Source of the DNA: Burkholderiaceae bacterium
GTDB taxonomy: Bacteria; Pseudomonadota; Gammaproteobacteria; Burkholderiales; Burkholderiaceae_C
Length of the DNA stretch: 64,000 nucleotides
NCBI GenBank assembly: GCA_023954095.1
Contig: JAMLIQ010000001.1
Coordinates: 62,001 to 126,000 of the forward strand
Direction: 5' to 3'
Below, in pieces: positions 16,998-26,157 of the stretch; the stretch's first letter is position 1, and each line of letters begins with the position of its first letter. The translations under genes were made by a program, and so were the position numbers. The notes under the pieces are model-generated. The model was not told where the DNA came from. It was given only the letters and a program-made list of their open reading frames with translations, and ran no database searches.

Positions 16998-19900
16998 ATG
17001 TCCCTCGTGACCGGGCGGGCGACGGCAAAACAGTTTGTGGCACTGGTCTGTGCCCTGGCAACGCTGTTGCCGTTGACAGGCTGGATGGTCGTGCAGATAC
17101 AGGGCCCCCGGGCCGAAGCCGATGCATCTGTGAATCTGGCGGCCATTGCCCGGCTCAAGTCCGACCAGATAGAGAACTGGCTGGGCGAGCGGCAGAAAAA
17201 CGCCCAATTACTCTCTGATGACGCGGTCTTTGCCCAATATGTCGTCGCACTCCAGGCCCGTCCTGCACGCAATACCGCGCAGCTTTCGGCCATCCTGCAG
17301 CGGTTTTCGCTGCTGCGCACGGCCTTTGATTACGACACCATTGATCTGCTGGACCTTGACGGCCAGGTGCTGGCCAGCCTGGCCGCGCAAGAAGGGGCCC
17401 CGGAGCCTCGTGGGGGGTTTTTGCCCCGGCTGGTGCAGGCAGAGCAGGCAGTGCGCCTGGACCTGAACGTCAACGCCAAGGGACATGCGCAGCTGCGCTG
17501 GCTGCTGCCGATCTATGACGTCAGCGGCGCGCAGCGGCGCATGGTGGCTGTGGTGCAGATGGGCATTTCACCCGAGCGGTTTCTGTTTCCGGTCATCCAG
17601 GCATGGCCCACATCCAGCCCGAGTGGCGAAACCTTGCTGGTGCGCAAGGAGGGGGAGACGGCGGTTTTCATGAATGAGTTGCGGCACCGCAGTGGTACCG
17701 CCATGCGCTTGCGCTTGCCCCTTTCGGACGATTTCCTGCCCGCAGCCATTGCACTGCGCGCCAGTGCCCCGGGACAGGTGCAGGGCCGCGACCACCGCAA
17801 TGTGTCCGTACTCGCGGCCTACCGGCCGGTGGCGGGCACCGACTGGCATGTGGTAGCCAAGGTGGACCGTGCCGAGGTGCTGGAACCCGTGCATGTGCTG
17901 GCCTGGTGGGTGGGCGCCGTGGCGACGCTGGCGGTGGCGGCGCTCGCGCTGGTGCTGGGGCTTTTCTGGCGACAGCTGCAGCGCGCCCAGCGGCTGGAGA
18001 TGCTGGTCCAGAAGGCGCGTTCCGACCAGTTGATGGAGCAGTTTTTTGCCCTGCCTTTCATCGGCATTGCGACCGGAGACCTGTCACACGCCCGCTGGGG
18101 GCGGTTCAACCGGCATTTCTGCAGCATTGTGGGCTATGGTCCGGAGCAGGTGGAAACCCTGGCGTGGGCCGATCTGGTCAGTGCAACCGATCTGGCGCAG
18201 GATCTGGAGGGGGTTGACTGCCTGGTGCGCGGCGAGATCGAGGTTTATGCGGTAGACCGGCGCATCCGCCGGGGCGATGACAGCGAAGCGTTTGTCAGCG
18301 TGCAGTTGCGCGTGCTTGCGCAGGAGGGCGCGCGCAAGCAATGCATCGTGGCGCTGCAGGACATCACCCGCAGGCACGAGGATGAACGCCGGATCAAGCG
18401 CCAGTCGCGGCTGTATGCCGCGCTCAGCGCCTGTAACCAGGCCATCGTGCAGTGCGATTCGGCACAAGCGCTGTTCATGCGGATCTGCGAGGCAGCGGTG
18501 CCCTTGGGGGGGATGCATCTGGCCTGGATCGGCATGCTGGAGCCTGGCACCGGCCGGCTGCAGGTGGTGGCCTCGCATGGCGATGGCGCCTCGGCGCCAG
18601 GTGTGTGTCTCGATGCCACCGACGGTGTGGGTATGCAGGGTCTGGGGTGCGCCTGGGCCGCCTTGCGGGAGAACCGCGAAATATGGCTCAACGATGTGCC
18701 GAGCACACGACCCACGGCAGCTTTTCCGCTGCACCGGTCGGACGAGGTGGTAGGGGTGTTTGTGCTGATCGCCGGATCGGTCGACAGCTTTGCGCCGGAT
18801 GCCCGTGCCTTGCTCTCGGAGATGGCGTCGGATGTGGATTTTGCACTGGACTATTTCGAGAAAGAAGCGCAGCGTGAACGGGCCCAGGCACAACTGGAAC
18901 TGGTGCTCAAGGGATCGACGGACGCGCCCTGGGAATGCCAGTGGCCCAGCCTGAAGACGGAGCTTTCGCCCCAGGGTTGGCACATGCTGGGCTATGGCGT
19001 GGATGAGATGCCTCCGGGTCCCATGCGTATCAAGGCGCTTGTCCATCCGCAGGACCTGGCGCGGATGGCCCCCTTGCTGGAGCACCTGCAGGCGCCGGGC
19101 CATAGCGTGGTGGTCGAGGAAGTGCGGCTGCGCCACCGGTCCGGTCGTTATGTGCCGGTGCTGGCTCGCGGCTTTGTGTCACGCGATCCTTCAGGGCGGG
19201 CGGTGCGGGTGACCGGCACCGCCATGAACCTGACCGCGCAGTACCAGACCCGGCAACTCGAGGCGCTGCGCACTTTTGCGCTGGAGCTGATTGCCAGCGA
19301 ACCCGATATCGCACCGATTCTGCACCGCATGGTCGGCCAGCTGGAGGCGCTCCTGCCCTCGGTTCGGGGCGTGGTGTGGCTGGTGGATGAGCACACCGGA
19401 CGGCTGGAGCCTCAGGCGGCCCGGGGCCTGGAAGGGGTGCTGGCGAAGGCCCGTGCGGTCCAGCCGGGCCAGGTGCAGGAAGACGTTTGCGGTGTGGTGG
19501 AATTCAGCGAAGCCCAGGGTGCAGTTCCGGTGCTGGCGAACACCCCTTTGCGCTCCCTCGTCCTGGCCATGGCCCAGCAGGAGCGCTGGATGGACTGCAC
19601 TTCGGTGCCCATCTGGACTGATTCGCGCAGGCTGGTCGGTGTGCTCGACACGTTCAGCCGCCGCAAAAGTGCGCTGGACACCCATGATGCGACGCTGGTC
19701 GAACGGGTGAGCCACTTCATGGGCAGCGCGATTCAGCGCAAGGCCTTCGAGGCGCAGGAGCGTCTGGCCTCCGAGGTGTTTTTGCACAGCCACGACGGCA
19801 TCACGGTCACCGATGCGCACAAGCGGATCCTGCTCGTCAATCCCGCTTTCTCAGCTATTACCGGTTACGCCTTTGACGATGTGCGGGGCCAGAACCCCCG

Positions 19901-21440
19901 CGTGCTGGCCTCGGGGCGGCACGATACCGCGTTCTATGCCGCGATGTGGCGCAGCATCCATGCCGCAGGACTCTGGCAGGGGGAAATCTGGAACAAGCGC
20001 AAGAACGGCGAGGTGTATCCGCAGTGGCTGACCATCAGCCGCATCAACGATGCCGAAGGGGAGGCGACCCACTACATCGCGATTTTTTCGGATGTGAGCC
20101 AGCGCAAGGCGGACGAGCAGCGCATTCGCTGGATGGCCCATTTTGACCTGCTGACCGGCCTGCCCAATCGCGCCATGCTGCGCGACCGTTTTGCCCACGA
20201 CCTGAGCCTGGCCCAGCGCGGCAACGACCCGATGGCGCTGATGTTCCTGGATCTCGACCATTTCAAGAACATCAACGATTCCCTGGGACATGGCATTGGC
20301 GATGAATTGCTGATTGCCGTGTCACGGCGCATGCGCCAGCAGGTGCGCGAGCAGGACACCGTCGCGCGCATGGGCGGTGACGAATTCGTGCTGGTGCTGC
20401 CAGGGACCGACGCCGACGGCGCGGCCCACCTGGCGCGCAAGCTGATCGAATCCATTGCAGCGCCCCTGCTGGTGCGCGAGCACGAGCTGATGGTGACCCC
20501 CTCGATCGGGATTGCCATGTTCCCGGAGGATGGCCGCGACCTGGATACCCTGGCGCAATACGCCGATGCGGCCATGTACCGAGCCAAGCTCGACGGGCGC
20601 AATGCCTACCGTTTCTATTCCTCCGACATGCATACGCAGGCGGCGCGCACCTTGCTGCTTGAAGGCGCGCTGCGCCGCGCGCTGGAGCGTGCGCAGCTGG
20701 CGCTGTACTACCAGCCGCAAAGCAGCCTCCAGGACGGGCGTGTCGTGGGAGTGGAAGCCTTGCTGCGCTGGCAGCATCCGGAGCTGGGCATGGTGTCTCC
20801 GGCCGAGTTCATTCCCATTGCGGAGAAAAGCGGGCTGATTCTGCCGATCGGCGAATGGGTGCTGCGCACGGCAGTGCAGCAGCTGGCGCGTTGGCAAGCC
20901 GGCGGGCTGCCGCAGATGACCATGGCGGTGAATGTGTCGGCGGTCCAGTTCCGCCACCCCAATCTGCCCGGCCTGGTGAGTCGCATCCTGGCTGAGGAAG
21001 GCGTGTCGCCTGCGTGCCTGGAACTGGAGCTGACCGAAGGCGTGGCCAGCAATGACCCCGAACGGGCCATCGCCATCATGGCCGACCTGCGGGCACGGGG
21101 GGTGCGCATGTCGATCGACGACTTTGGCACCGGCTATTCATCGCTCAGCTACCTCAAGCGCTTCCAGGTCTACAAGCTCAAGATCGACAAGTCCTTCGTG
21201 CAGGACATCACTGCGGATGCGGAAGACCTGGCGATTGTCCATGCCATCATCAGCCTGGCGTCCAGCCTGGGGCTGCAAACGATTGCCGAAGGGGTGGAGA
21301 CGCAGGAGCAGCTCGATGTCCTGCGTGCGAGTGGCTGTGGCGAAATCCAGGGCTATTTTTTCAGCAAGCCCCTGCCCGCACAGGAATGCGAGCCGTTCCT
21401 GCGCGCACACCGCCCTGCGGCGGTGCTTCCGGTTACCTGA
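16998..21440 (+). CDS. multi-sensor diguanylate cyclase/phosphodiesterase (dCache-PAS-GAF-GGDEF-EAL)
   Basis: A 1480-residue c-di-GMP enzyme. Membrane helices flank a periplasmic dCache-like sensor of about 270 residues. A PAS-like segment, a GAF domain (about 485-620), another PAS (about 640-750), a second GAF (about 760-920) and a third PAS (about 925-1040) follow. GGDEF is intact at 1126-1130 and is preceded, at the usual 5-residue spacing, by the product-inhibition site RxxD (REQD). EAL is intact at 1253-1255, with DDFGTGYSSL and KIDKSFV also present. Both activities are therefore possible. It begins 10 bases after the chemoreceptor stop, suggesting shared transcription and linked chemotaxis and c-di-GMP control. 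Domain edges are approximate. Confidence 0.9.
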   Translation: MSLVTGRATAKQFVALVCALATLLPLTGWMVVQIQGPRAEADASVNLAAIARLKSDQIENWLGERQKNAQLLSDDAVFAQYVVALQARPARNTAQLSAILQRFSLLRTAFDYDTIDLLDLDGQVLASLAAQEGAPEPRGGFLPRLVQAEQAVRLDLNVNAKGHAQLRWLLPIYDVSGAQRRMVAVVQMGISPERFLFPVIQAWPTSSPSGETLLVRKEGETAVFMNELRHRSGTAMRLRLPLSDDFLPAAIALRASAPGQVQGRDHRNVSVLAAYRPVAGTDWHVVAKVDRAEVLEPVHVLAWWVGAVATLAVAALALVLGLFWRQLQRAQRLEMLVQKARSDQLMEQFFALPFIGIATGDLSHARWGRFNRHFCSIVGYGPEQVETLAWADLVSATDLAQDLEGVDCLVRGEIEVYAVDRRIRRGDDSEAFVSVQLRVLAQEGARKQCIVALQDITRRHEDERRIKRQSRLYAALSACNQAIVQCDSAQALFMRICEAAVPLGGMHLAWIGMLEPGTGRLQVVASHGDGASAPGVCLDATDGVGMQGLGCAWAALRENREIWLNDVPSTRPTAAFPLHRSDEVVGVFVLIAGSVDSFAPDARALLSEMASDVDFALDYFEKEAQRERAQAQLELVLKGSTDAPWECQWPSLKTELSPQGWHMLGYGVDEMPPGPMRIKALVHPQDLARMAPLLEHLQAPGHSVVVEEVRLRHRSGRYVPVLARGFVSRDPSGRAVRVTGTAMNLTAQYQTRQLEALRTFALELIASEPDIAPILHRMVGQLEALLPSVRGVVWLVDEHTGRLEPQAARGLEGVLAKARAVQPGQVQEDVCGVVEFSEAQGAVPVLANTPLRSLVLAMAQQERWMDCTSVPIWTDSRRLVGVLDTFSRRKSALDTHDATLVERVSHFMGSAIQRKAFEAQERLASEVFLHSHDGITVTDAHKRILLVNPAFSAITGYAFDDVRGQNPRVLASGRHDTAFYAAMWRSIHAAGLWQGEIWNKRKNGEVYPQWLTISRINDAEGEATHYIAIFSDVSQRKADEQRIRWMAHFDLLTGLPNRAMLRDRFAHDLSLAQRGNDPMALMFLDLDHFKNINDSLGHGIGDELLIAVSRRMRQQVREQDTVARMGGDEFVLVLPGTDADGAAHLARKLIESIAAPLLVREHELMVTPSIGIAMFPEDGRDLDTLAQYADAAMYRAKLDGRNAYRFYSSDMHTQAARTLLLEGALRRALERAQLALYYQPQSSLQDGRVVGVEALLRWQHPELGMVSPAEFIPIAEKSGLILPIGEWVLRTAVQQLARWQAGGLPQMTMAVNVSAVQFRHPNLPGLVSRILAEEGVSPACLELELTEGVASNDPERAIAIMADLRARGVRMSIDDFGTGYSSLSYLKRFQVYKLKIDKSFVQDITADAEDLAIVHAIISLASSLGLQTIAEGVETQEQLDVLRASGCGEIQGYFFSKPLPAQECEPFLRAHRPAAVLPVT

Positions 21441-21448
21441 ACATGCGC

Positions 21449-22753
21449 TCAGGTGGCGGGCTGCAGGCGGGGCTGGCGCTGGCCCTTTGTACCCGTAAAG
21501 TCAAAGTCCACGTCCGGCACCCGGCCGCTCACGATGTCGGCCAGTGCCTTGCCCGAGCCGCAGGAATGCGTCCAGCCCAGCGTGCCGTGCCCGGTGTTGA
21601 GGAACAGGTTGTCCAGTGTGGTGCGGCCGATCAGCGGCACATTGCTGGGCGTGGCCGGGCGCAGGCCCGTCCAGAACTGCGCCTGGCCTGTATCGCCGGC
21701 CCCGGGGAAAAGCCGCTCCACACGGTGCACGATGGCCTCGCAGCGGGCCATGTTCAAGTCGCGGCCATAGCCGTTGAGCTCTGCCGTGCCTGCAATGCGC
21801 AGGCGGTCGCCCTGCTCGCTGGTGTAGCGTGAGAAGACGAGTTTGAATTCATCGTCTGTCAGGCTGACCTGGTGGGCCATCGTGGCGTCCTTCACCGGCA
21901 TGGTCACCGAATAGCCTTTGGCCGGGTAAATCGGCAGCGACACGCCCAGCGGCTGCGCCAGCAATGGGCTGTACGAGCCCATGGCCAGCACATAGGCGTC
22001 GCCGCGCACCCGCTCGAAGCGCCCTTCGGCCGTAGTGACTTCCACGTGGTCGATGGCTCCCGCGACGGCACGCAGTGCGGTGATGTGCTCGCCCATGCGG
22101 AACTGCACACCGGCTTGCGCGCACAGGGCGGCCAGTGCGCGCACGAACAGGTTGGCGTCGCCCGATTCATCTTCGGCCGTAAAGGTGGCGCCCGCCAGTT
22201 GCGGGCGGATGTGGGCCAGGGCCGGTTCGATGCGTACGGCCTCGTCGGCGCTGATGACCTGGCGTTCGCAGCCCAACTGGCGCATCTGCTCTGCGGGACC
22301 GAGCGCGCCGTCAAATTCCTTCTGGTTGGTATAGAAATGCAGGATGCCCTGGGTGCGCTGGTCGTACTCGATGCCGGTGTCGCGGCGCAGCTGCTGCAGG
22401 GCCGCACGGCTGTAGGTGCCCAGGCGCACGATCTGCTGGATATTGTGGCGTGTGCGCGCCGGGGTGCAGTTGCGCAGGAACTGCAGGCCCCAGAGCCACT
22501 GGCGCAGGTCGGCGCGCACGCGAAACAACAGGGGGGCGTCTTCCTGGCCCAGCCACTGCAGCACCTTGAGCGGCGCGCTCGGGTTGGCCCAGGGCTCGGC
22601 GTGGCTGACTGAAATTTGCCCGCCGTTGGCGAAGCTGGTTTCGGCGCCAGGCGTGGCCTGGCGGTCGATCACGGTCACGTCGTGGCCGCGTTGTTGGAGG
22701 TAATAAGCCGAAGTGACACCGAGCAAGCCGGCGCCGAGAACGATTACGCGCAT
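21449..22753 (-). CDS. dadA: D-amino-acid dehydrogenase DadA-type FAD oxidoreductase
   Basis: A 434-residue FAD enzyme close to the length of E. coli DadA. The N-terminal dinucleotide-binding motif is VLGAGLLG (residues 6-13). Other DadA features are ETSFANGGQISVSHAEPWANP and a C-terminal GHGTLGWTHSCGSGKALADI. DadA oxidatively deaminates D-amino acids at the inner membrane, passing electrons to quinones. The leader contains a tandem glycine riboswitch, which suggests that glycine controls this gene and that glycine or a related amino acid may be a physiological substrate. The stop faces the GGDEF-EAL gene with 8 bases between them. Confidence 0.9.
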   Translation of the reverse strand: MRVIVLGAGLLGVTSAYYLQQRGHDVTVIDRQATPGAETSFANGGQISVSHAEPWANPSAPLKVLQWLGQEDAPLLFRVRADLRQWLWGLQFLRNCTPARTRHNIQQIVRLGTYSRAALQQLRRDTGIEYDQRTQGILHFYTNQKEFDGALGPAEQMRQLGCERQVISADEAVRIEPALAHIRPQLAGATFTAEDESGDANLFVRALAALCAQAGVQFRMGEHITALRAVAGAIDHVEVTTAEGRFERVRGDAYVLAMGSYSPLLAQPLGVSLPIYPAKGYSVTMPVKDATMAHQVSLTDDEFKLVFSRYTSEQGDRLRIAGTAELNGYGRDLNMARCEAIVHRVERLFPGAGDTGQAQFWTGLRPATPSNVPLIGRTTLDNLFLNTGHGTLGWTHSCGSGKALADIVSGRVPDVDFDFTGTKGQRQPRLQPAT

Positions 22754-22771
22754 TTTTGGAGCCTTTCAGGG

Positions 22772-22820
22772 TTCCAGCGCTTGATAGATAATCGGTTGAA
22801 GCTATTAAATAAATAGCATG
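22772..22820. repeat. interspersed palindromic repeat, degenerate copy 2
   Basis: CCAGCGCTTGATAGATAAT followed by AAGCTATTAAATAAATAGC resembles the other AGCGCTT/AAGCT repeat copies, but the second arm has drifted. It sits between the glycine riboswitch and the dadA start, so it is part of the dadA leader and could affect the expression platform. Confidence 0.5.
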
Positions 22821-22846
22821 CAGCCGATATATCCGTCAAGCTGCCG

Positions 22847-23035
22847 CTCCCCCTGTCCTTGTGACCTGAGAGATTCACCCCCTGCCATCAGGGCGTGGGG
22901 TTTGCTCCTTCGGTGCGCCACGGTGGCGGCGGCTCTCCAGACGGCTGTGATGAAAGGTGCAGTACGGAACCTGAGCGTGTATGGGAGTTTGCGCCTTCGG
23001 TGCAGCGGCCAGTGCCGCCGAGCTCTCCTGCAGTG
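22847..23035 (-). promoter_or_regulatory. tandem glycine riboswitch (two aptamers)
   Basis: Read on the minus strand, two glycine (gcvT-type) aptamers lie in series. Aptamer 1 has GGAGAGCTC near 23027-23019, CACCGAAGG at 23002-22994, GCAAA at 22992-22988 and CTCAGGTTCC near 22975-22967. Aptamer 2 has GGAGAGCC at 22938-22931, CACCGAAGG at 22915-22907, GCAAA at 22905-22901, AATCTCTCAGGT at 22875-22864 and AAGGACAGG at 22860-22852. These are the conserved cores of the family, and tandem arrangement with a short linker is typical. The 3' end lies about 93 bases before dadA on the same strand. This accounts for most of the 374-base gap between dadA and the next gene; 23036-23127 shows nothing clear beyond the likely promoter. 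Confidence 0.93.
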
Positions 23036-23127
23036 CGCGATTCTAGGCGCGCCCGGGGCCCTGCGTGGGGTGCGCAGGGCCTTATGGTTCACAACAGTTG
23101 CTTATGGGCCAGGCTTCGCGCACCGCA

Positions 23128-23601
23128 TCAGTTGCGGTAGGGGTTGTCGGGGCGCCGGTCGTGGCGGTTGGGCACGCCATCGCCGTCGCGGTCACGGCGG
23201 CTGGGTTCGGCACCCCGGTGGCGGGGAGCGTTGTAGTGGGGGAGGCGACCATCGGGTGTGCGGTCGTACCGGTTGGGTATGCCATCGCCATCGCGGTCCC
23301 AGCGGCCGGACTCCATGTACCAGTGTCCGCCGCGCTCAATCCACTGGGGAGCGCGGTAGCGGTAGCCAGGGCGCGCCTTGATCCAGTGGCCATCGATCCA
23401 GCGGTAGCGGTCATGGCGCCATTCCCAGTGGCCCGGCACCCAGACCATGCCGCGCCGGGCACGGGGCGTGGCCTCGTAGTGCACAGGCGGCGGGGCTGTC
23501 TGGATGACAATGGTGGCCGAGGTGGCTGCCTGCGCGGCCGGCGCCAGGGCGAACAGGGACAGCAGGGTGATGCTTGCGGCGGCGAGAGCAGTGCGTGCCA
23601 T
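23128..23601 (-). CDS. YXWGXW-type exported protein with calcium-binding-like repeats
   Basis: A 157-residue secreted protein with signal peptide (TALAAASITLLSLFALAPAAQA). The centre has Trp-rich repeats of the YXWGXW/WVPGHW type (WVPGHWEWRHDRYRWIDGHW). The C-terminal part has two Asp-rich loops (DRDGDGIPNRYDR and DRDGDGVPNRHDR) resembling thrombospondin type-3 Ca2+-binding repeats. The function is unknown; an envelope or cell-surface role is inferred. The ribosome-binding site AAAGGAG is at the base of a potential hairpin immediately upstream. It faces the same way as dadA but lies upstream of the riboswitch, so it is probably a separate transcript. Confidence 0.75.
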   Translation of the reverse strand: MARTALAAASITLLSLFALAPAAQAATSATIVIQTAPPPVHYEATPRARRGMVWVPGHWEWRHDRYRWIDGHWIKARPGYRYRAPQWIERGGHWYMESGRWDRDGDGIPNRYDRTPDGRLPHYNAPRHRGAEPSRRDRDGDGVPNRHDRRPDNPYRN

Positions 23602-23607
23602 GAGGGA

Positions 23608-23632
23608 CTCCTTTGAAAGGCCCCGAAAGGAG
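23608..23632 (-). promoter_or_regulatory. hairpin that could mask the ribosome-binding site
   Basis: On the minus strand CTCCTTT (23632-23626) can pair with AAAGGAG (23614-23608), the Shine-Dalgarno sequence of the YXWGXW-type gene, around an 11-base loop. The start codon follows 6 bases later. This would block translation when folded. Confidence 0.4.
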
Positions 23633-23743
23633 CCGATGGGTGCATTGTGGGGTGTCCTGGGTCAAGCGTTTGTAGGCGATTCGCGAACGCGTGTGAGCAG
23701 ATGTTTCCAGGAGCGGTTTTCCCGTTCCGTACCGTGCGAAATA

Positions 23744-25588
23744 TCACGCGGACGGCGCGGCTTCCACGGGGGCCTCGGTTTCATTGCGTTCTGCCGAGGC
23801 CGGGAGCTGGGCGGGGGCGAAATACAGCATCACCCAGCCCGCCATGGGCCGGAAGGTTTGCTCGCTGGTGGCCAGCCACAGGCTGCCTCGGGGCGAGATG
23901 CCGCCGATCAGCAGCCATTGCTCGCCCTGGGTGCCCAGGCGCTGCTGCAGTTGCTTGAAGCTGAAAGTCTCCGTGAGCTTGCTGGCCTGCATGGACCAGC
24001 CCTCCTGCAGCCAGTGGTGCAGTTGCTCGAAGGTGGCTGACGGGCTGAAGGCGCTGTAGCCGCGCTGCTGCAGCGGCAGGCGCTTGTTGCCGCCGCCTGC
24101 CTCCAGGTGGGTGGCCAGCTGAAAGGTGCGGTGGTGGCCAAACTCTGCACCCTGGGCCTTGCAGGTCAGGGCGTTGTAGTAATCGTTGTCGGTGGCGCAC
24201 AGCAGGTGGCTCAGGTGCTCGGTCTCGAGCGCATGGTGGGCGTGTTCGGAGAGGATTTCACCGTAGTACACATCGATGCCGTCCATGCGGATGGGCTTGA
24301 GCCGCTGGTAGGCGCCATCGGCCACCATGACGGCCACGCCCTGTTTTTTGAGCGCCTGCGCCAGCATCTGGGACCAGGGGGAGGCGCCCACGATCAGCAG
24401 GCCGTTTTCTTCCCCGGCCGCCAGCCCCAGATGGCGCGCCAGGCGCGCCAGCGTCAGGCCGTGGGCCAGCACCGTGGCGATGATGACCAGAAACACGATG
24501 GGCAGCAGGCGTTCGGCGTCGGGATAGCCCGCGTCCACCAGCGCCGGGCCAAAGATGCCGGCCGAAGCCGCTGCCACAATCCCCCGTGGGGCAATCCAGG
24601 CCAGCAACTGCTTGTCGGCCTTGCGCATGGGCGAACCGAGGGTGGCCAGCCCAATCGACAGTGGCCGCACCACCAGCAGGATGGTCAGCACGAACAGGGC
24701 GGCACGCCAGTCCAGCTGGCCAAGCTGGCTGAACTTGAGTTGCGACGGAATCACGATGAACAGCACGGACAGCAGAACCACGGTAAGGTTTTCCTTGAAG
24801 TGCCGCAGTTCCTCCCGCTCCACCAGTTTCATGTTGCCAATGACCAGACCCATCAAGGTCACGCTGAGCAGCCCTGCCTCATGCTGGACCCGGTTGCTGG
24901 CCCAGTAGCTGACCAGCACCAGCACCATGAGCAGCGGGGCCTTGAGGTGCGAGGGAATGGAGCCGCGCCGGAAAAGCCAGCCTGTGGCCCAGCCGCCCAC
25001 GCCCCCAAAAAAGGCTGCGGCCGCGATGGCCGCGCCCATGCCTTGCGCCACCTGAGCCCAGCCGCTGTCGGCGAGGGTGAAATACTGGAAGGTCAGCACC
25101 GCCAGCAGCACGCCCACGGGGTCGTTCACGATGCCTTCCCATTTGAGCAGTGCGGCCGAGTCCTTGTTGAGCCGGGCCTGGCGCAGCAGGGGCAGGATCA
25201 CGGTGGGGCCGGTCACCACCAGAATGGCGCCCAGCACCCAGGCCACCGGCCAGCTCAGTCCGGCGATGTAGTGCGCCGCCAATCCGCCGAGCAGCCAGGC
25301 CAGGGGAGGACCGAGCACCGTGAGCCGCCCGATGCCGTGGCCGACCCGCCGGAATTCGCTGGCTCGCAGGTCCATGCCCCCTTCGAACAGGATGATGGCG
25401 ACCCCCAGGCCAATGAGCTCGGTCAGCTCGGCCTGCGGCATGCGGATCTGGATGACGCCAGCGACCGGGCCCAGCAGCAGTCCCGAGGCAATCAGCACGA
25501 CGATGGCCGGCAGTTTGATCCGCGCGGCCAGCCATTGGCTGGAAAGGCCTGCAGCCAGGATCATCAGTAATACGGTGGCCATGTGCAT
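23744..25588 (-). CDS. CPA1-type cation:proton antiporter with C-terminal TrkA-N-like domain
   Basis: A 614-residue protein. Residues 1 to about 395 hold about 12-13 membrane helices typical of the Na+/H+ exchanger domain. The ion-site motif is in KWEGIVNDPVGVLLA, and GPTVILPLLR marks the preceding helix. Residues about 400-520 form a Rossmann-like TrkA-N region (GLLIVGASPWSQMLAQALKK...LLCATDNDYYNAL), which in related transporters binds nucleotides and gates transport. The last 90 residues are a cytoplasmic tail. It probably exchanges Na+ or K+ for H+ in the inner membrane. If the N-ATPase in this window pumps Na+, the two could be linked, but this is speculation. MATVLLM two codons later is an equally good start. 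Confidence 0.88.
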   Translation of the reverse strand: MHMATVLLMILAAGLSSQWLAARIKLPAIVVLIASGLLLGPVAGVIQIRMPQAELTELIGLGVAIILFEGGMDLRASEFRRVGHGIGRLTVLGPPLAWLLGGLAAHYIAGLSWPVAWVLGAILVVTGPTVILPLLRQARLNKDSAALLKWEGIVNDPVGVLLAVLTFQYFTLADSGWAQVAQGMGAAIAAAAFFGGVGGWATGWLFRRGSIPSHLKAPLLMVLVLVSYWASNRVQHEAGLLSVTLMGLVIGNMKLVEREELRHFKENLTVVLLSVLFIVIPSQLKFSQLGQLDWRAALFVLTILLVVRPLSIGLATLGSPMRKADKQLLAWIAPRGIVAAASAGIFGPALVDAGYPDAERLLPIVFLVIIATVLAHGLTLARLARHLGLAAGEENGLLIVGASPWSQMLAQALKKQGVAVMVADGAYQRLKPIRMDGIDVYYGEILSEHAHHALETEHLSHLLCATDNDYYNALTCKAQGAEFGHHRTFQLATHLEAGGGNKRLPLQQRGYSAFSPSATFEQLHHWLQEGWSMQASKLTETFSFKQLQQRLGTQGEQWLLIGGISPRGSLWLATSEQTFRPMAGWVMLYFAPAQLPASAERNETEAPVEAAPSA

Positions 25589-25703
25589 GAAGGCAGTCTC
25601 TCGGGCAAGGTGTAACGATTGCTATGCGGCGATCGTATAGGATGCCCTGAACAACTGCACCCTGTGCATGCCACGGAGTGGAAAAACCGCAGGGTTAGCG
25701 GTT

Positions 25704-26075
25704 TCACATGGCCGCATGTCCTCGGTGCGTCTTTCCAAAGAGAACCGCAAATGCCGGCGGAAAGACAAGCCAGAAGCCCGACTCTGGCATGAGAGCGGCT
25801 CCGACACCGCCCAGGGCCAGCAAGCTCCAGCCGATGGACTTTGGGAGAGCCTTGGGCGACAGCGTTTCAAGCGCCGATACCGCCAGCCCGCAGACAAACA
25901 GCACGACGCCAAACAGTACAAACCAGACAACGGCTCCGGTCATTGGATCGGTTCCGACGGCATTGAAGACGCCACGTCTGGCAATTGAAGCGAGCACATC
26001 GCCGAAAACGGCCACCGCGAAAACGGTGTGAATTGCGGAGACGCCGATAAGCCAACGACCGATCCAATGTTTCAT
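25704..26075 (-). CDS. DUF6463 family small membrane protein
   Basis: A 123-residue protein with four predicted hydrophobic helices and the family opening KHWIGRWLIGVSAIHTVFA. The function is unknown. It is transcribed in the same direction as its neighbours, with 82 bases to the ABC1-type gene downstream and 115 bases to the antiporter start. Confidence 0.7.
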   Translation of the reverse strand: MKHWIGRWLIGVSAIHTVFAVAVFGDVLASIARRGVFNAVGTDPMTGAVVWFVLFGVVLFVCGLAVSALETLSPKALPKSIGWSLLALGGVGAALMPESGFWLVFPPAFAVLFGKTHRGHAAM

Positions 26076-26157
26076 TTTGCTTTCCTGGTGAGAGTGAGGG
26101 TGGGTTTTTTGTTGCCAATCACCGGTGGGTGCCGTTCATGCACTCGTCAGCGTCCGC

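Noticed and set aside
21441..21448. Terminator between the GGDEF-EAL gene and dadA
   Set aside because: The convergent gap is only 8 bases and no hairpin with a T-run lies within or beside it.
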